This document shows positions 7,812-15,466 of a stretch of 64,000 nucleotides of DNA, piece after piece (position 1 is the first letter of the stretch; every line of letters begins with the position of its first letter). Under the pieces are notes generated by a model, which was given only the letters and a program-made list of their open reading frames with translations, had not been told where the DNA came from and did not search any database. Source of the DNA: Nocardioides agri (lineage in GTDB: Bacteria; Actinomycetota; Actinomycetes; Propionibacteriales; Nocardioidaceae); contig NZ_JACEIC010000001.1 in the NCBI RefSeq assembly GCF_013778305.1, positions 124,001-188,000 on the forward strand, in the 5' to 3' direction. Both the position numbers and the translations under genes were made by a program.

Positions 7812-8992
7812 TCCTTCTCGGTCTTGCCCGGCAGGGCGAGCATCCGCTCCAGGGCCACCAGCGCCCACCGCTCGGTGTCGGGGTCGACCTCGATGCGGTT
7901 GACGACCGTGCCCGCGGCGAGCGACTCCATCGCCCACACGAAGTGGGGCAGGTCGATGCGGTTCATCGTCGAGCAGTAGCAGACGGTCTTGTCGAGGAAG
8001 ACGATCCGCTTGTCGGGGTGGGCGTTGGCGAGCCGCTGCACGAGGTTGAGCTCGGTGCCGATCGCCCAGGCCGAGCCGGCCGGCGCCGCCTCGATGGTCT
8101 TGATGATGAACTCGGTCGAGCCGACCAGGTCGGCCTTGAGCACGACCTCGTGACGGCACTCGGGGTGCACCAGGATGTTGATGCCCGGGATCTCCGCGCG
8201 CAGCGAGTCGACGACCTCGGGGGCGAAGCGGCCGTGCACGGAGCAGTGGCCCTTCCAGAGGATCATCTTCGCGTCGCGCAGCTGCTCGGCGGTGAGGCCA
8301 CCGTGGGGGCGGTGCGGGTCCCAGACCACGCAGTCGTCGAGCGTCAGGCCCATCTTGAGCACGGCGGTGTTGCGGCCGAGGTGCTGGTCGGGCAGGAAGA
8401 GCACCTTCGCGCCGCCCTCGACGTCAGCCTTCTGCTCGAAGGCCCACTCCAGCGCGACCTCGGCGTTGCTCGAGGTGCAGACGACGCCGCCGTTGCGCCC
8501 GCAGAACGCCTTGATGTCGGCGGAGGAGTTCATGTAGGTGACGGGAACGACGGAGTCGGCGATGCCGGCGGCCGTCATCGCCTCCCACGCCATCTCGACC
8601 TGGGTGAGCCGGGCCATGTCGGCCATCGAGCAGCCGGCGGCCAGGTCGGGCAGGATCACCTGCTGGTCGGGGCCGGTGAGGATGTCGGCGGACTCGGCCA
8701 TGAAGTGCACGCCGCAGAAGACGATGAACTCCGCCTCCGGCCGGGCGGCCGCGTCGCGGGCCAGCTTGAAGGAGTCGCCGGTGACGTCGGCGAACTGGAT
8801 GACCTCGTCGCGCTGGTAGTGGTGCCCGAGCACGAAGACCTTGTCGCCGAGCGCCTCCTTGGCCGCCAGGGCGCGCGCCACCAGGTCGGGGTCGGACGCC
8901 GCGGGCAGGTCGCCCGGGCACTCCACGCCCCGCTCGCTGTTGAGGTCGGCGCCGCGGCCGAGCGGCAGCAGCGGGAGGTCCACGGTCGTCAT
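7808..8992 (-). CDS. nadA: Quinolinate synthase NadA
   Basis: 394 residues. Condenses iminoaspartate with dihydroxyacetone phosphate to quinolinate in de novo NAD synthesis, using a 4Fe-4S cluster. Visible blocks: LGHHYQRDEVIQFAD, FCGVHFMAES, GCSMADMA, HPECRHEV and KTVCYCSTMNRI, which include the cluster cysteines. The ATG at 8992 is chosen over the in-frame ATG at 9001 because TAGGAT lies 7 bases upstream, as in a leaderless transcript, and the 9001 ATG lies inside that hexamer. Unlike the nadABC operons of many actinobacteria, no nadB or nadC is adjacent. Confidence 0.95.
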   Translation of the reverse strand: MTTVDLPLLPLGRGADLNSERGVECPGDLPAASDPDLVARALAAKEALGDKVFVLGHHYQRDEVIQFADVTGDSFKLARDAAARPEAEFIVFCGVHFMAESADILTGPDQQVILPDLAAGCSMADMARLTQVEMAWEAMTAAGIADSVVPVTYMNSSADIKAFCGRNGGVVCTSSNAEVALEWAFEQKADVEGGAKVLFLPDQHLGRNTAVLKMGLTLDDCVVWDPHRPHGGLTAEQLRDAKMILWKGHCSVHGRFAPEVVDSLRAEIPGINILVHPECRHEVVLKADLVGSTEFIIKTIEAAPAGSAWAIGTELNLVQRLANAHPDKRIVFLDKTVCYCSTMNRIDLPHFVWAMESLAAGTVVNRIEVDPDTERWALVALERMLALPGKTEKD

Positions 8993-8999
8993 GGTGCCC

Positions 9000-9005
9000 A
9001 TCCTA
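9000..9005 (-). promoter_or_regulatory. -10 element of nadA (leaderless)
   Basis: Reads TAGGAT on the minus strand, 7 bases before the ATG at 8992. There is no ribosome binding site between. The position predicts a transcript starting at or next to the start codon. Confidence 0.5.
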
Positions 9006-9022
9006 TTTGTCCGGTGCTGCGT

Positions 9023-9895
9023 CTAGAGCAGCGCACCATGGTGAACGTACGGCACGGGCGGCTTCATCCCGCGCAGCCCGAGATAACCCTCCTGGGTGAG
9101 GTGGAGCCGGGCGGCGAAGCCGACGTCGAGCGCCCACTGGTTCGCGCCGGTCACGTGCGTGATCGCGGCGTGCTCGCCGCCCTCGGCCAGCGCGGCCCAC
9201 AGCAAGCGGGTGGCGGTGCGCCGGTTGCTGGCGCCCAGCAGCGCGAGGCGGCCGCGCTCGTCGACGTAGGCGTAGCCGGACCCGGTGGTGGTGTCCGACA
9301 CCAGGAGCCGCCAGACGCCGAGCATCCACTCGTGGTCGGGGCCGTGCCCGGCGCCGCGGGCGGCGCGGTCGACGGAGTCCATCAGGTCGATGTCGGAGGC
9401 GCTGCCCTCGCGGACCTTCGTCACCACGGGCAGCAGCGACCGGTCGAGCGGACCGGTCAGGTGCATCTGGGGGTGGAGCGCGAACCCGGCCCGGTGGTAG
9501 ACCCGGACCGCCTTCGGGTCCGCGGACGAGGCGAGCGCCGCCCGGGTGCAGCCGCGCGCGTGGTCCATCGCCGCGGCCAGCAGCGGCCGGCCGATGCCCG
9601 CGCCCTGCAGGCCGGGACGCACGGCGTACGTCGCGAGGCACCAGAGCGTCTCGCGCCGGAAGGACGTCACCATGCCGACCATGCCGGTGTCGTCCTCGGC
9701 CACCCAGCAGCCGGCGGGGTCGGTGCGCACGAAGTGCGCCGTCCGGGACTCCCACGTCGCCTGGTGCGCCGGCGAGCGGGGCTGCGGGTCGGGTTCGGTG
9801 ACCCGCCGCTGCCGCGAGTCGAGCTCGAAGAAGGCCGCGTCGCTGAGCCTCTCGGCGGCCGGCACGTCGTCCAGGGTCATCGGCCGGATCAGCAC
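9023..9895 (-). CDS. GNAT-family N-acetyltransferase, probably two tandem lobes
   Basis: 290 residues. The N-terminal lobe (1-150) is a regular GNAT fold with MLIRPMTLDDVPAAERL, the acetyl-CoA loop VRPGLQGAGIGRPLLAAAMDHA and VRVYHRAGFALHPQM. The second half (about 160-285) looks like a second degenerate lobe, without a clear Q/RxxGxG/A loop, such as occurs in tandem GNAT proteins. Transfers an acetyl group to an unknown amine. Starts GTG, divergent from the glycerate kinase with only 29 bases between the two starts. Confidence 0.85.
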   Translation of the reverse strand: MLIRPMTLDDVPAAERLSDAAFFELDSRQRRVTEPDPQPRSPAHQATWESRTAHFVRTDPAGCWVAEDDTGMVGMVTSFRRETLWCLATYAVRPGLQGAGIGRPLLAAAMDHARGCTRAALASSADPKAVRVYHRAGFALHPQMHLTGPLDRSLLPVVTKVREGSASDIDLMDSVDRAARGAGHGPDHEWMLGVWRLLVSDTTTGSGYAYVDERGRLALLGASNRRTATRLLWAALAEGGEHAAITHVTGANQWALDVGFAARLHLTQEGYLGLRGMKPPVPYVHHGALL

Positions 9896-9901
9896 GCCGC
9901 A

Positions 9902-9907
9902 ACCCTA
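9902..9907 (-). promoter_or_regulatory. -10 element of the GNAT gene (leaderless)
   Basis: TAGGGT on the minus strand, exactly 6 bases before the GTG at 9895. The 29-base divergent spacer holds no ribosome binding site for this gene. Confidence 0.5.
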
Positions 9908-9912
9908 GGGGG

Positions 9913-9918
9913 AAGACT
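9913..9918 (+). promoter_or_regulatory. Candidate -10 element of the glycerate kinase gene
   Basis: AAGACT, 6 bases before the ATG at 9925. It is one base off the TANNNT pattern and lies back to back with the -10 of the divergent GNAT gene. Confidence 0.35.
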
Positions 9919-9924
9919 GGGGCC

Positions 9925-10995
9925 ATGCGCATCCTGGTCGCCCCCGACAAGTTCGCCGGCACGCTGACGGCGGTCGAGGCGGCCGACGCGATCGCGGCCG
10001 GCTGGCGCCGCCGCGCGCCCGAGGACGAGATCGACCTCGCTCCGATGGCCGACGGCGGTCCCGGGTTCGTCGACGTGCTGCACGCCTCGCTCGGCGGCGA
10101 CCTGCTCGCGGTCACGGTCCGCGGCCCGCTCGGCGAGCCCACGCCGGCGACGCTGCTGGTCCGGGACGGGACGGCGTACGTCGAGAGCGCGCAGGCGTGC
10201 GGTCTGCACCTCACGGACAAGGAGCGGCCCGAGGACGCCTCGACGTACGGCGTGGGCGAGCTCGTGCGCGCCGCGATCGACGCCGGCGCCCGCCGGGTGG
10301 TGGTCGGCCTCGGCGGCAGCGGGACCAGCGACGGGGGAGCCGGCCTGCTGGCCGCCCTCGGCGCCACCGCCGACGTCCCGCTCGACGCCGGGGTCGCCGG
10401 CCTGGCGGGCGTCACCCGTGTCGACGTGCCCGCCATCGACGTGGAGCTGGTCGCGGCCAGCGACGTGGACAACCCGCTGACCGGGCTCTTCGGCGCCGCC
10501 AAGGTCTTCGGGCCGCAGAAGGGCATCGCCGAGGACCGGCTGCCGGCCGTCGACGGGTGGCTCCAGGACCTGGCCGCCGCGACGGACCGCAAGGTGGCGC
10601 TCGCGGACGGAGCCGGTGCCGCGGGTGGCCTCGGCTTCGCGCTCCTGCTGCTCGGCGCGACCCGCGAGCCCGGCATCGGCCTGGTCGCGGCCGCCCACCG
10701 GCTGGCCGAGCGCGCCCGGGTCGCGGACCTCGTGCTCACCGGCGAGGGCGCCTTCGACTACTCCAGCCGCGCCGGCAAGGTGCCCTACGGCGTCGCCGAG
10801 GTCGCCGCCGAGGCGCTGCGGCCGTGCGTGGTGCTCGCCGGCCAGGTGCACGTCGGCTCCCGGGAGATGCGGGCGCTGGGCATCGAGTCGGCGTACTCGC
10901 TCGTCGACGCCGTGGGGGAGGACCGCGCCTTCGCCGACCCCGCCGGCGCGCTCGCCGACCTCGCCGAGCGCGTCGCCCGCACCTGGTCGCGCTGA
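9925..10995 (+). CDS. Glycerate kinase
   Basis: 356 residues. Phosphorylates glycerate to a phosphoglycerate with ATP, feeding glycolysis or closing glyoxylate/serine breakdown. Family hallmarks: N-terminal LVAPDKFAGTLTAVEAADAI, PMADGGPGFVDVL, the Gly-rich VVGLGGSGTSDGGAGLLAALG, DVDNPLTG with GPQKG, and LTGEGAFDYSSRAGKV. Full length for the family. Lies upstream of the IscA-type gene, the same neighbours as Rv2205c/Rv2204c in M. tuberculosis. Confidence 0.93.
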   Translation: MRILVAPDKFAGTLTAVEAADAIAAGWRRRAPEDEIDLAPMADGGPGFVDVLHASLGGDLLAVTVRGPLGEPTPATLLVRDGTAYVESAQACGLHLTDKERPEDASTYGVGELVRAAIDAGARRVVVGLGGSGTSDGGAGLLAALGATADVPLDAGVAGLAGVTRVDVPAIDVELVAASDVDNPLTGLFGAAKVFGPQKGIAEDRLPAVDGWLQDLAAATDRKVALADGAGAAGGLGFALLLLGATREPGIGLVAAAHRLAERARVADLVLTGEGAFDYSSRAGKVPYGVAEVAAEALRPCVVLAGQVHVGSREMRALGIESAYSLVDAVGEDRAFADPAGALADLAERVARTWSR

Positions 10996-11090
10996 GCGAC
11001 CGGGCGCGGCGCAGAGTCCCAGGAATAACCGCGCGTGTGCGACCATTGAGGCGAGCAAGACCCCTTCCACCGACTTCGGGAGTACCACCC

Positions 11091-11453
11091 ATGACCGAGC
11101 AGGCCGAGACCGCCACCGAGCACCGCACCGACTCCATCAACGTGAGCCCGGTCGCCGCTGCGAAGGTGAAGAGCCTCCTCGAGCAGGAGGGCCGCGACGA
11201 CCTGGCGCTGCGCATCTCCGTGCAGCCCGGTGGCTGCTCGGGCCTGCGCTACCAGCTCTTCTTCGACGAGCGCAGCCTCGACGGTGACGTCGTCACCGAC
11301 TTCGACGGCGTGTCCGTCGTCGTCGACCGGATGAGCGTCCCCTACCTCAACGGCGCGACGATCGACTTCGTCGACAGCATCGAGAAGCAGGGCTTCACGA
11401 TCGACAACCCCAACGCGACCGGGTCCTGCGCCTGCGGCGACTCGTTCCACTGA
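11091..11453 (+). CDS. erpA: IscA/ErpA-type iron-sulfur cluster insertion protein
   Basis: 120 residues, A-type carrier that receives Fe-S clusters and hands them to apo-enzymes. HesB/IscA fold with the cluster ligands in VQPGGCSGLRYQL and, near the end, ATGSCACGDSF (C-x-C). ATG at 11091 has GGGAG upstream. It precedes the respiratory block (Rieske protein) and a possible Fe-S regulator, which are plausible clients. A strong hairpin follows the stop. Confidence 0.93.
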   Translation: MTEQAETATEHRTDSINVSPVAAAKVKSLLEQEGRDDLALRISVQPGGCSGLRYQLFFDERSLDGDVVTDFDGVSVVVDRMSVPYLNGATIDFVDSIEKQGFTIDNPNATGSCACGDSFH

Positions 11454-11461
11454 TCCACACC

Positions 11462-11499
11462 GACAGCAGCCCCGGACCGACTGGTCCGGGGCTGCTGTC
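11462..11499 (+). terminator. Strong hairpin after the IscA-like gene
   Basis: A perfect 17-base inverted repeat (11462-11478 with 11483-11499) around a GACT loop begins 8 bases after the stop codon. There is no U-tract, as is common for actinobacterial terminators. It is probably the erpA terminator. Confidence 0.75.
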
Positions 11500-11510
11500 A
11501 TGTGCGTCGC

Positions 11511-11561
11511 ACCTGACCTGAGCGTCGTCCTCGGGCCCGGATCGCGACGCTCAGGTCAGGT
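11511..11561. repeat. Second large inverted repeat between convergent genes
   Basis: A perfect 17-base inverted repeat (11511-11527 with 11545-11561) with a 17-base loop. It lies 11 bases after the first hairpin and 12 bases before the stop of the minus-strand gene. It may terminate that gene, or may be a dispersed palindromic element; arms ACCTGACCTGAGCGTCG. Confidence 0.65.
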
Positions 11562-11573
11562 ACGACGGTCGGA

Positions 11574-11783
11574 TCACTCGCCGTCGAGCTGGAGGTGGAG
11601 GGCGCGGGCGAGCCGGGCGGCGGCCTCGGGCACCTCGACCTCGCCGGACTTCGGCTGCTCGCGGGCCAGGTCGCGGGCGGCGGCGGTCAGCGGCCCGGTC
11701 AGCGCCGCCTGGACGGCGAGGCAGTCGGCGCCCATCTCGGCGGGGGTCGAGGGGTCGTCGTAGGCGAGTCGCTGAGCGTTCAT
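11574..11783 (-). CDS. Small hypothetical protein
   Basis: 69 residues, start MNAQRLAYDDPSTPAEMGA. No signal peptide, membrane helix or known motif; mostly helical and Ala-rich with a Lys/Glu-rich middle. It is divergent from adoK, sharing a 64-base intergenic region that holds a palindrome, so the two may be co-regulated. Function not recognised. The frame stays open upstream to 12005, inside adoK, but the short start fits the divergent layout. Confidence 0.55.
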   Translation of the reverse strand: MNAQRLAYDDPSTPAEMGADCLAVQAALTGPLTAAARDLAREQPKSGEVEVPEAAARLARALHLQLDGE

Positions 11784-11800
11784 GCCACCGACGCTACGGG

Positions 11801-11836
11801 CTACCGATTGGTACTCCGAGCGGTACCGATGGGTAG
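11801..11836. promoter_or_regulatory. Palindromic operator-like site before adoK
   Basis: CTACCGATTGGTAC (11801-11814) and GTACCGATGGGTAG (11823-11836) form an imperfect palindrome. TACCGAT also occurs as a direct repeat 22 bases apart, about two helix turns. The right arm runs into TAGTCT (11834-11839), an adoK -10 candidate 8 bases before its ATG, so a bound regulator would block it. Both divergent genes could respond. Confidence 0.5.
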
Positions 11837-11847
11837 TCTCCCGTGTC

Positions 11848-12831
11848 ATGTCGCTGCTGATCGCGGGCTCCATCGCCACTGACCACCTGATGAGCTTCCA
11901 GGGGAAGTTCCGGGACTCTCTGGTGGTGGAGCAGCTGGACAAGATCTCGCTCTCCTTCCTCGTGGAGGACCTGGAGATCCGGCGCGGCGGCGTGGCCGCC
12001 AACATGTGCTTCGGGCTCGGCCAGCTCGGCCTCCGACCGGTGCTGGTCGGCGCGGCCGGCGAGGACTTCGCCGACTACCGCTCCTGGCTGGAGCGCCACG
12101 GCGTCAACTGCTCCCACGTGCGCATCTCCGACACCCGGCACACGGCCCGCTTCGTGTGCACCACCGACCCGACCGGCGCGCAGATCGCGTCGTTCTACCC
12201 CGGCGCGATGAGCGAGGCCCGCCTCATCGAGCTCGCCCCGGTGGTCGACCGGGTCGGCGAGCCCGAGTACGTCCTCATCGGCGCCGACGACCCCGACGGC
12301 ATGCTCCGGCACACCGAGGAGTGCCGCCAGCGCGGCTACCAGTTCATCGCGGATCCCAGCCAGCAGCTCGCGTTCAGCGACGGCGACCTGATCCGCAACC
12401 TCGTCGACGGTGCCGCGTTCCTGTTCTCCAACGAGTACGAGTCGCACATGATCGAGCAGAAGACCGGCTGGTCCGCCGCGGAGGTGCTCGACCGGGTCGG
12501 TGTGCAGGTGACGACGCTCGGCAAGGACGGCGTGCGGGTGCAGCGCAAGGGCGAGGAGCCGATCGTGCTCCCCGCCGCCAAGGACGTGACCGCGGTCGAG
12601 CCCACCGGGGTCGGCGACGCGTTCCGCTCCGGCTTCCTCGCCGCCCTGGCGTGGGGCCTGGGCCACGAGCGCGCCGCACAGGTCGGCTGCGTGCTCGCGG
12701 CGTACGTCGTGGAGACGGTCGGCACCCAGGAGTACTCCTTCACCCCGGCGCAGTTCCTGGCCCGGATCGAGCACTCTTACGGCGCGGACGCGGCGTCCGA
12801 CGTCGAGCCGCACCTCAAGGCGCTGGCCTGA
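11848..12831 (+). CDS. adoK: Adenosine kinase (PfkB/ribokinase family)
   Basis: 327 residues. Phosphorylates adenosine to AMP in purine salvage. It shares the distinctive bacterial AdoK blocks known from Rv2202c: GSIATDHLM at the N-terminus, KISLSFLVEDLEIRRGGVAANM, HTARFVCTTD, IASFYPGAMSEAR and the PfkB signature PTGVGDAFRSGF with the catalytic Asp. ATG at 11848 fits the family N-terminus and the -10 placement; the frame is also open from 11782. It lies near the respiratory genes, as in mycobacteria. Confidence 0.93.
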   Translation: MSLLIAGSIATDHLMSFQGKFRDSLVVEQLDKISLSFLVEDLEIRRGGVAANMCFGLGQLGLRPVLVGAAGEDFADYRSWLERHGVNCSHVRISDTRHTARFVCTTDPTGAQIASFYPGAMSEARLIELAPVVDRVGEPEYVLIGADDPDGMLRHTEECRQRGYQFIADPSQQLAFSDGDLIRNLVDGAAFLFSNEYESHMIEQKTGWSAAEVLDRVGVQVTTLGKDGVRVQRKGEEPIVLPAAKDVTAVEPTGVGDAFRSGFLAALAWGLGHERAAQVGCVLAAYVVETVGTQEYSFTPAQFLARIEHSYGADAASDVEPHLKALA

Positions 12832-13489
12832 CCTTCACGCAGCACCAGCCGGGCTCGGGCTCCAGGCACGCCGTCGCGTCGCAGCCGAGCCCGTCCGCGA
12901 CGCCCTGCACGAACGCCTGGTTGAGGCCGCACACGAGCGCGGTGTGGGCCCGGGCCAGCGCGTCGAAGGGACAGTTCGACAGCAGCACCACGTCGTCCTC
13001 GACCCGGGGCTCGAAGCCCTGGTGGGTGAGCACGCGGGTCAACGCAGTGACGTCGCCGGGCGCGTCGGCCGCGCCGACCGCGCGACCGGTCTCGGCGGCG
13101 ATGCCGGCGATCGCCTCCTCGAGGGGCGTGCCAGCGCTCGCCCGCTCGACTCCGCCGGCCAGGATGTGGCCGACCAGGTCGTACTTCCGGTCGGGCAGCG
13201 AGATCGCCACCTGCTCGTCGGCCCGGCGGTAGAGCTTGCTGGGCCGGCCCGCACCCGGACCGCTGCGCTCGCCCAAGCGCCGGAACTCGGTCGCCAGCAG
13301 CCCGGCCTCGACCAGCCGGTCGAGGTGGAACTTCGTGCTGTGCAGGGGCAGGTCCAGGGCCGTCGCGGCCGCCTCCCGGCCGACGGCCTCCCGCTGCGCT
13401 GCGACGTACTCGTAGAGCGCGCGGCGCGTGGGGTCGGCGAGTGCGCCCACCCGTGCCGCCTGGGCGGCGAGATCGGTCCCGGTGTCCAT
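12815..13489 (-). CDS. HTH regulator with Cys-rich C-terminus, SufR/ArsR-like
   Basis: 224 residues. The winged-helix N-terminus (about 10-90; LADPTRRALYEYVA, LPLHSTKFHLDRLVEAGLL, GRPSKLYRR) is followed by an effector domain with LSNCPFDALARAHTALVCG and Cys at about 173, 187, 203, 208, 216 and 217. The 173/187/216 spacing resembles the three Fe-S ligands of SufR, so I infer an Fe-S or redox/metal sensor. Divergent from folE with 35 bases between starts; a palindrome in that gap is the likely operator. ATG 13489 is chosen over 13522, which would lie inside the operator. Overlaps the adoK 3' end by 17 bases. Confidence 0.78.
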   Translation of the reverse strand: MDTGTDLAAQAARVGALADPTRRALYEYVAAQREAVGREAAATALDLPLHSTKFHLDRLVEAGLLATEFRRLGERSGPGAGRPSKLYRRADEQVAISLPDRKYDLVGHILAGGVERASAGTPLEEAIAGIAAETGRAVGAADAPGDVTALTRVLTHQGFEPRVEDDVVLLSNCPFDALARAHTALVCGLNQAFVQGVADGLGCDATACLEPEPGWCCVKVRPAP

Positions 13490-13510
13490 TGACGGAAGGC
13501 TCCCATCGTT

Positions 13511-13538
13511 TCTAAAGTGCAATTGTGACTACTTTAGA
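13511..13538. promoter_or_regulatory. Operator-like palindrome covering the folE start
   Basis: TCTAAAGT (13511-13518) and ACTTTAGA (13531-13538) form a perfect 8-base inverted repeat with a 12-base spacer. It is AT-rich against a GC-rich background. The folE GTG (13525) lies within it, so a bound repressor would block folE initiation and probably its own promoter. Confidence 0.7.
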
Positions 13539-14106
13539 GTTTCGCCGCCCGGGTGTCGACCTGCGCGCAGCGGAGGACGCCGCCGCCGACCTCCTCGAGG
13601 CGCTCGGCCTCGACCTCGCACACGAGTCCGTGGCGGCGACGCCCGGCCGGATGGTGCGGGCGCTGGCCGAGATGCTCAGCCCGACCGACTTCGAGATGAC
13701 GACGTTCCCCAACGACGAGGGGTACGACGAGCTGGTGCTGGTCCAGGACATCCCGGTGCGGTCGCTGTGCCAGCACCACGTGCTGCCGTTCGTCGGGGTC
13801 GCGCACGTGGGCTACCTGCCCGGCGCGCGGATCCTCGGGCTGTCCAAGCTGGCCCGCACGGTCGAGTACCACTCCCGCGGCGCCCAGACGCAGGAGCGGC
13901 TCACCCAGCGGGTCGCCGAGCACCTGCGCACGGCGCTGGGGGCGAAGGGCGTCGGCGTCGTGATCGAGGCCGAGCACACCTGCATGTCGCTGCGCGGCGC
14001 TCGGGTGCCGGGCTCGCGCACGGTGACCTCCGCGCTGTTCGGTCGGCTGCGCGACGACGCGGCCTCCCGTGCCGAGTTCCTCGCACTGACGCGGTCGGGG
14101 AGGTGA
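13525..14106 (+). CDS. folE: GTP cyclohydrolase I
   Basis: 193 residues. Converts GTP to dihydroneopterin triphosphate, the first step of folate/pterin synthesis. The catalytic fold shows the zinc site CQHHVLPF and HTCMSLRG, plus GLSKLARTV and RTQERLT-like helices (AQTQERLTQRVAEHL). GTG at 13525 gives the usual short N-terminal helix (AAADLLEALG). It lies inside the palindrome, so it is probably controlled by the divergent Cys-rich regulator. It is separate from any visible fol operon, which suggests a paralogue made under a special condition such as metal or Fe-S stress. Confidence 0.92.
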   Translation: MTTLEFRRPGVDLRAAEDAAADLLEALGLDLAHESVAATPGRMVRALAEMLSPTDFEMTTFPNDEGYDELVLVQDIPVRSLCQHHVLPFVGVAHVGYLPGARILGLSKLARTVEYHSRGAQTQERLTQRVAEHLRTALGAKGVGVVIEAEHTCMSLRGARVPGSRTVTSALFGRLRDDAASRAEFLALTRSGR

Positions 14107-14111
14107 CCCCG

Positions 14112-15266
14112 ATGACGCACGTGATCGTCGGCGGTGGACTCGCAGGCGCGTCCGCGGTCGAGGAGCTGCGCGGGCAGGGGTACGACGGCGACGTCGTGCT
14201 GGTCGGCGCCGAGCCGCACCTGCCCTACCACCGGCCGCCGCTGTCGAAGGAGGTGCTGCTCGGCAAGGACGAGCCCGACAGCACCGGCGTCCACGACGCC
14301 GGGTGGTACGCCGAGCGCGGCGTCGACGTCCGCACCGGCACCACCGCCCGGCGGATCGACCGGGTGCGGCAGGTCGTCGAGACCGACGCCGGGGAGGTGG
14401 CCTACGAGCGGCTGCTGCTCGCCACCGGGTCGGAGCCGCGCCGGCTCCCCGTCGAGGACGCGGTCTACCTGCGCACCCGCGACGACTCCCGCGCGCTGCG
14501 CGCAGCGCTGCTGCAGCAGCCGCGGCTGCTGATCGTCGGAGCCGGGTGGATCGGACTCGAGGTCGCCGCCGCCGCCCGGCTCGCCGGCTGTGAGGTGACC
14601 GTGGTCGAGCCGCAGGCCCAGCCGCTGCTCGGCGTCGTGGGGGCGCGGGTCGGTGCGATGTTCGCCGACCTCCATCGCCAGCACGGCGTCGACCTGCGGC
14701 TCGGCACGTCGTACGACGAGCAGGAGGCGGACCTGGTGCTCGTCGCCGTGGGCGCCGAGCCGCGTGTCGACCTCGCGCGCGATGCGGGCCTCGACGTCGA
14801 CAACGGGGTGCTGGTCGACGCCGCGCTGCGCACGTCCGACCCCGCGATCCTCGCCGCCGGCGACATCGCCACCCACGACCACCCCCGACTCGGGCGGCTG
14901 CGCGTCGAGCACTGGGACAACGCGATCGAGCAGGGCAAGGCGGCGGCCCGCGCGATGCTCGGCGACGAGACGCCCTACGAGCGGACGCCGTACTTCTTCA
15001 CCGACCAGTACGACCTCGGGACCGAGTACGTCGGGCACGTCCCGCGCGAGCACCGCGACGACGTCGTCGTGCTGGGGGACCTGGCCGCGCGGCGGGCCGT
15101 GCTGCTCTGGCACGACGGCGCCGGGCGGGTGCTCGGCGGCATGCACCTCAACGAGTGGGACGCGACCGACGACCTGCGCGCGCTGGTCGGGCAGACCGTC
15201 GACCCGGCGCTGCTGGTCGACGGTCCGGAGGCCGACCTCGCTCAGCTGGTGCGGCGGACGAGGTAG
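14112..15266 (+). CDS. FAD/NAD(P)-dependent oxidoreductase, ferredoxin-reductase type
   Basis: 384 residues. Two Rossmann folds: FAD site VIVGGGLAGASAVEELR at the N-terminus and NAD(P)H site LLIVGAGWIGLEVAAAAR in the middle. HLPYHRPPLSKEVL, LLLATGSEPRRLP and the FAD-closing ILAAGDIATHD are typical of rubredoxin/ferredoxin reductases (AIF-like). It should pass electrons from NAD(P)H to an iron-sulfur protein; none is adjacent. GGGGAGGTGA precedes the ATG, and it is 5 bases from folE, so likely the same operon. Overlaps the convergent tusA by 25 bases. Confidence 0.88.
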   Translation: MTHVIVGGGLAGASAVEELRGQGYDGDVVLVGAEPHLPYHRPPLSKEVLLGKDEPDSTGVHDAGWYAERGVDVRTGTTARRIDRVRQVVETDAGEVAYERLLLATGSEPRRLPVEDAVYLRTRDDSRALRAALLQQPRLLIVGAGWIGLEVAAAARLAGCEVTVVEPQAQPLLGVVGARVGAMFADLHRQHGVDLRLGTSYDEQEADLVLVAVGAEPRVDLARDAGLDVDNGVLVDAALRTSDPAILAAGDIATHDHPRLGRLRVEHWDNAIEQGKAAARAMLGDETPYERTPYFFTDQYDLGTEYVGHVPREHRDDVVVLGDLAARRAVLLWHDGAGRVLGGMHLNEWDATDDLRALVGQTVDPALLVDGPEADLAQLVRRTR

Positions 15267-15466
15267 CGGCCGGGCGGCTGCTCCCCGACGTACTCCTGGC
15301 CGCGCAGGCGGCACCACGCCGGGATGTCGGTGCGGGCGGCGACGTCGTCGGCGAGCACCGCGACGACCGCGCCCACCGGGACCTCGGCGTAGCGCTTGCC
15401 GAGCTCGATCACCGGCAGCGGGCAGAGCATCCCGCGGCAGTCGAGCTCAAGGTCGGCGCCGGTCAC
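15242..15466 (-). CDS. TusA-family sulfurtransferase
   Basis: 74 residues, a small sulfur-carrier protein. The family motif LDCRGMLCPLPVIELGK carries the persulfide-forming Cys in CPxP. A second pair region, DIPAWCRLRGQEYV, matches the usual C-terminal strand. GTG at 15466 overlaps the cysteine desulfurase stop (GTGA), so the two are translationally coupled: the desulfurase probably loads this protein with sulfur for thiolation or cofactor synthesis. Confidence 0.9.
   Translation of the reverse strand: MTGADLELDCRGMLCPLPVIELGKRYAEVPVGAVVAVLADDVAARTDIPAWCRLRGQEYVGEQPPGRYLVRRTS

Noticed and set aside
4152..8159. A 1335-residue open frame on the minus strand
   Set aside because: It is antisense to the permease, lipoprotein, second adaptor and kinase genes, all of which have clear motifs. 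The translation is Arg/Gly/Asp-rich without any domain, as expected for antisense frames in GC-rich DNA.
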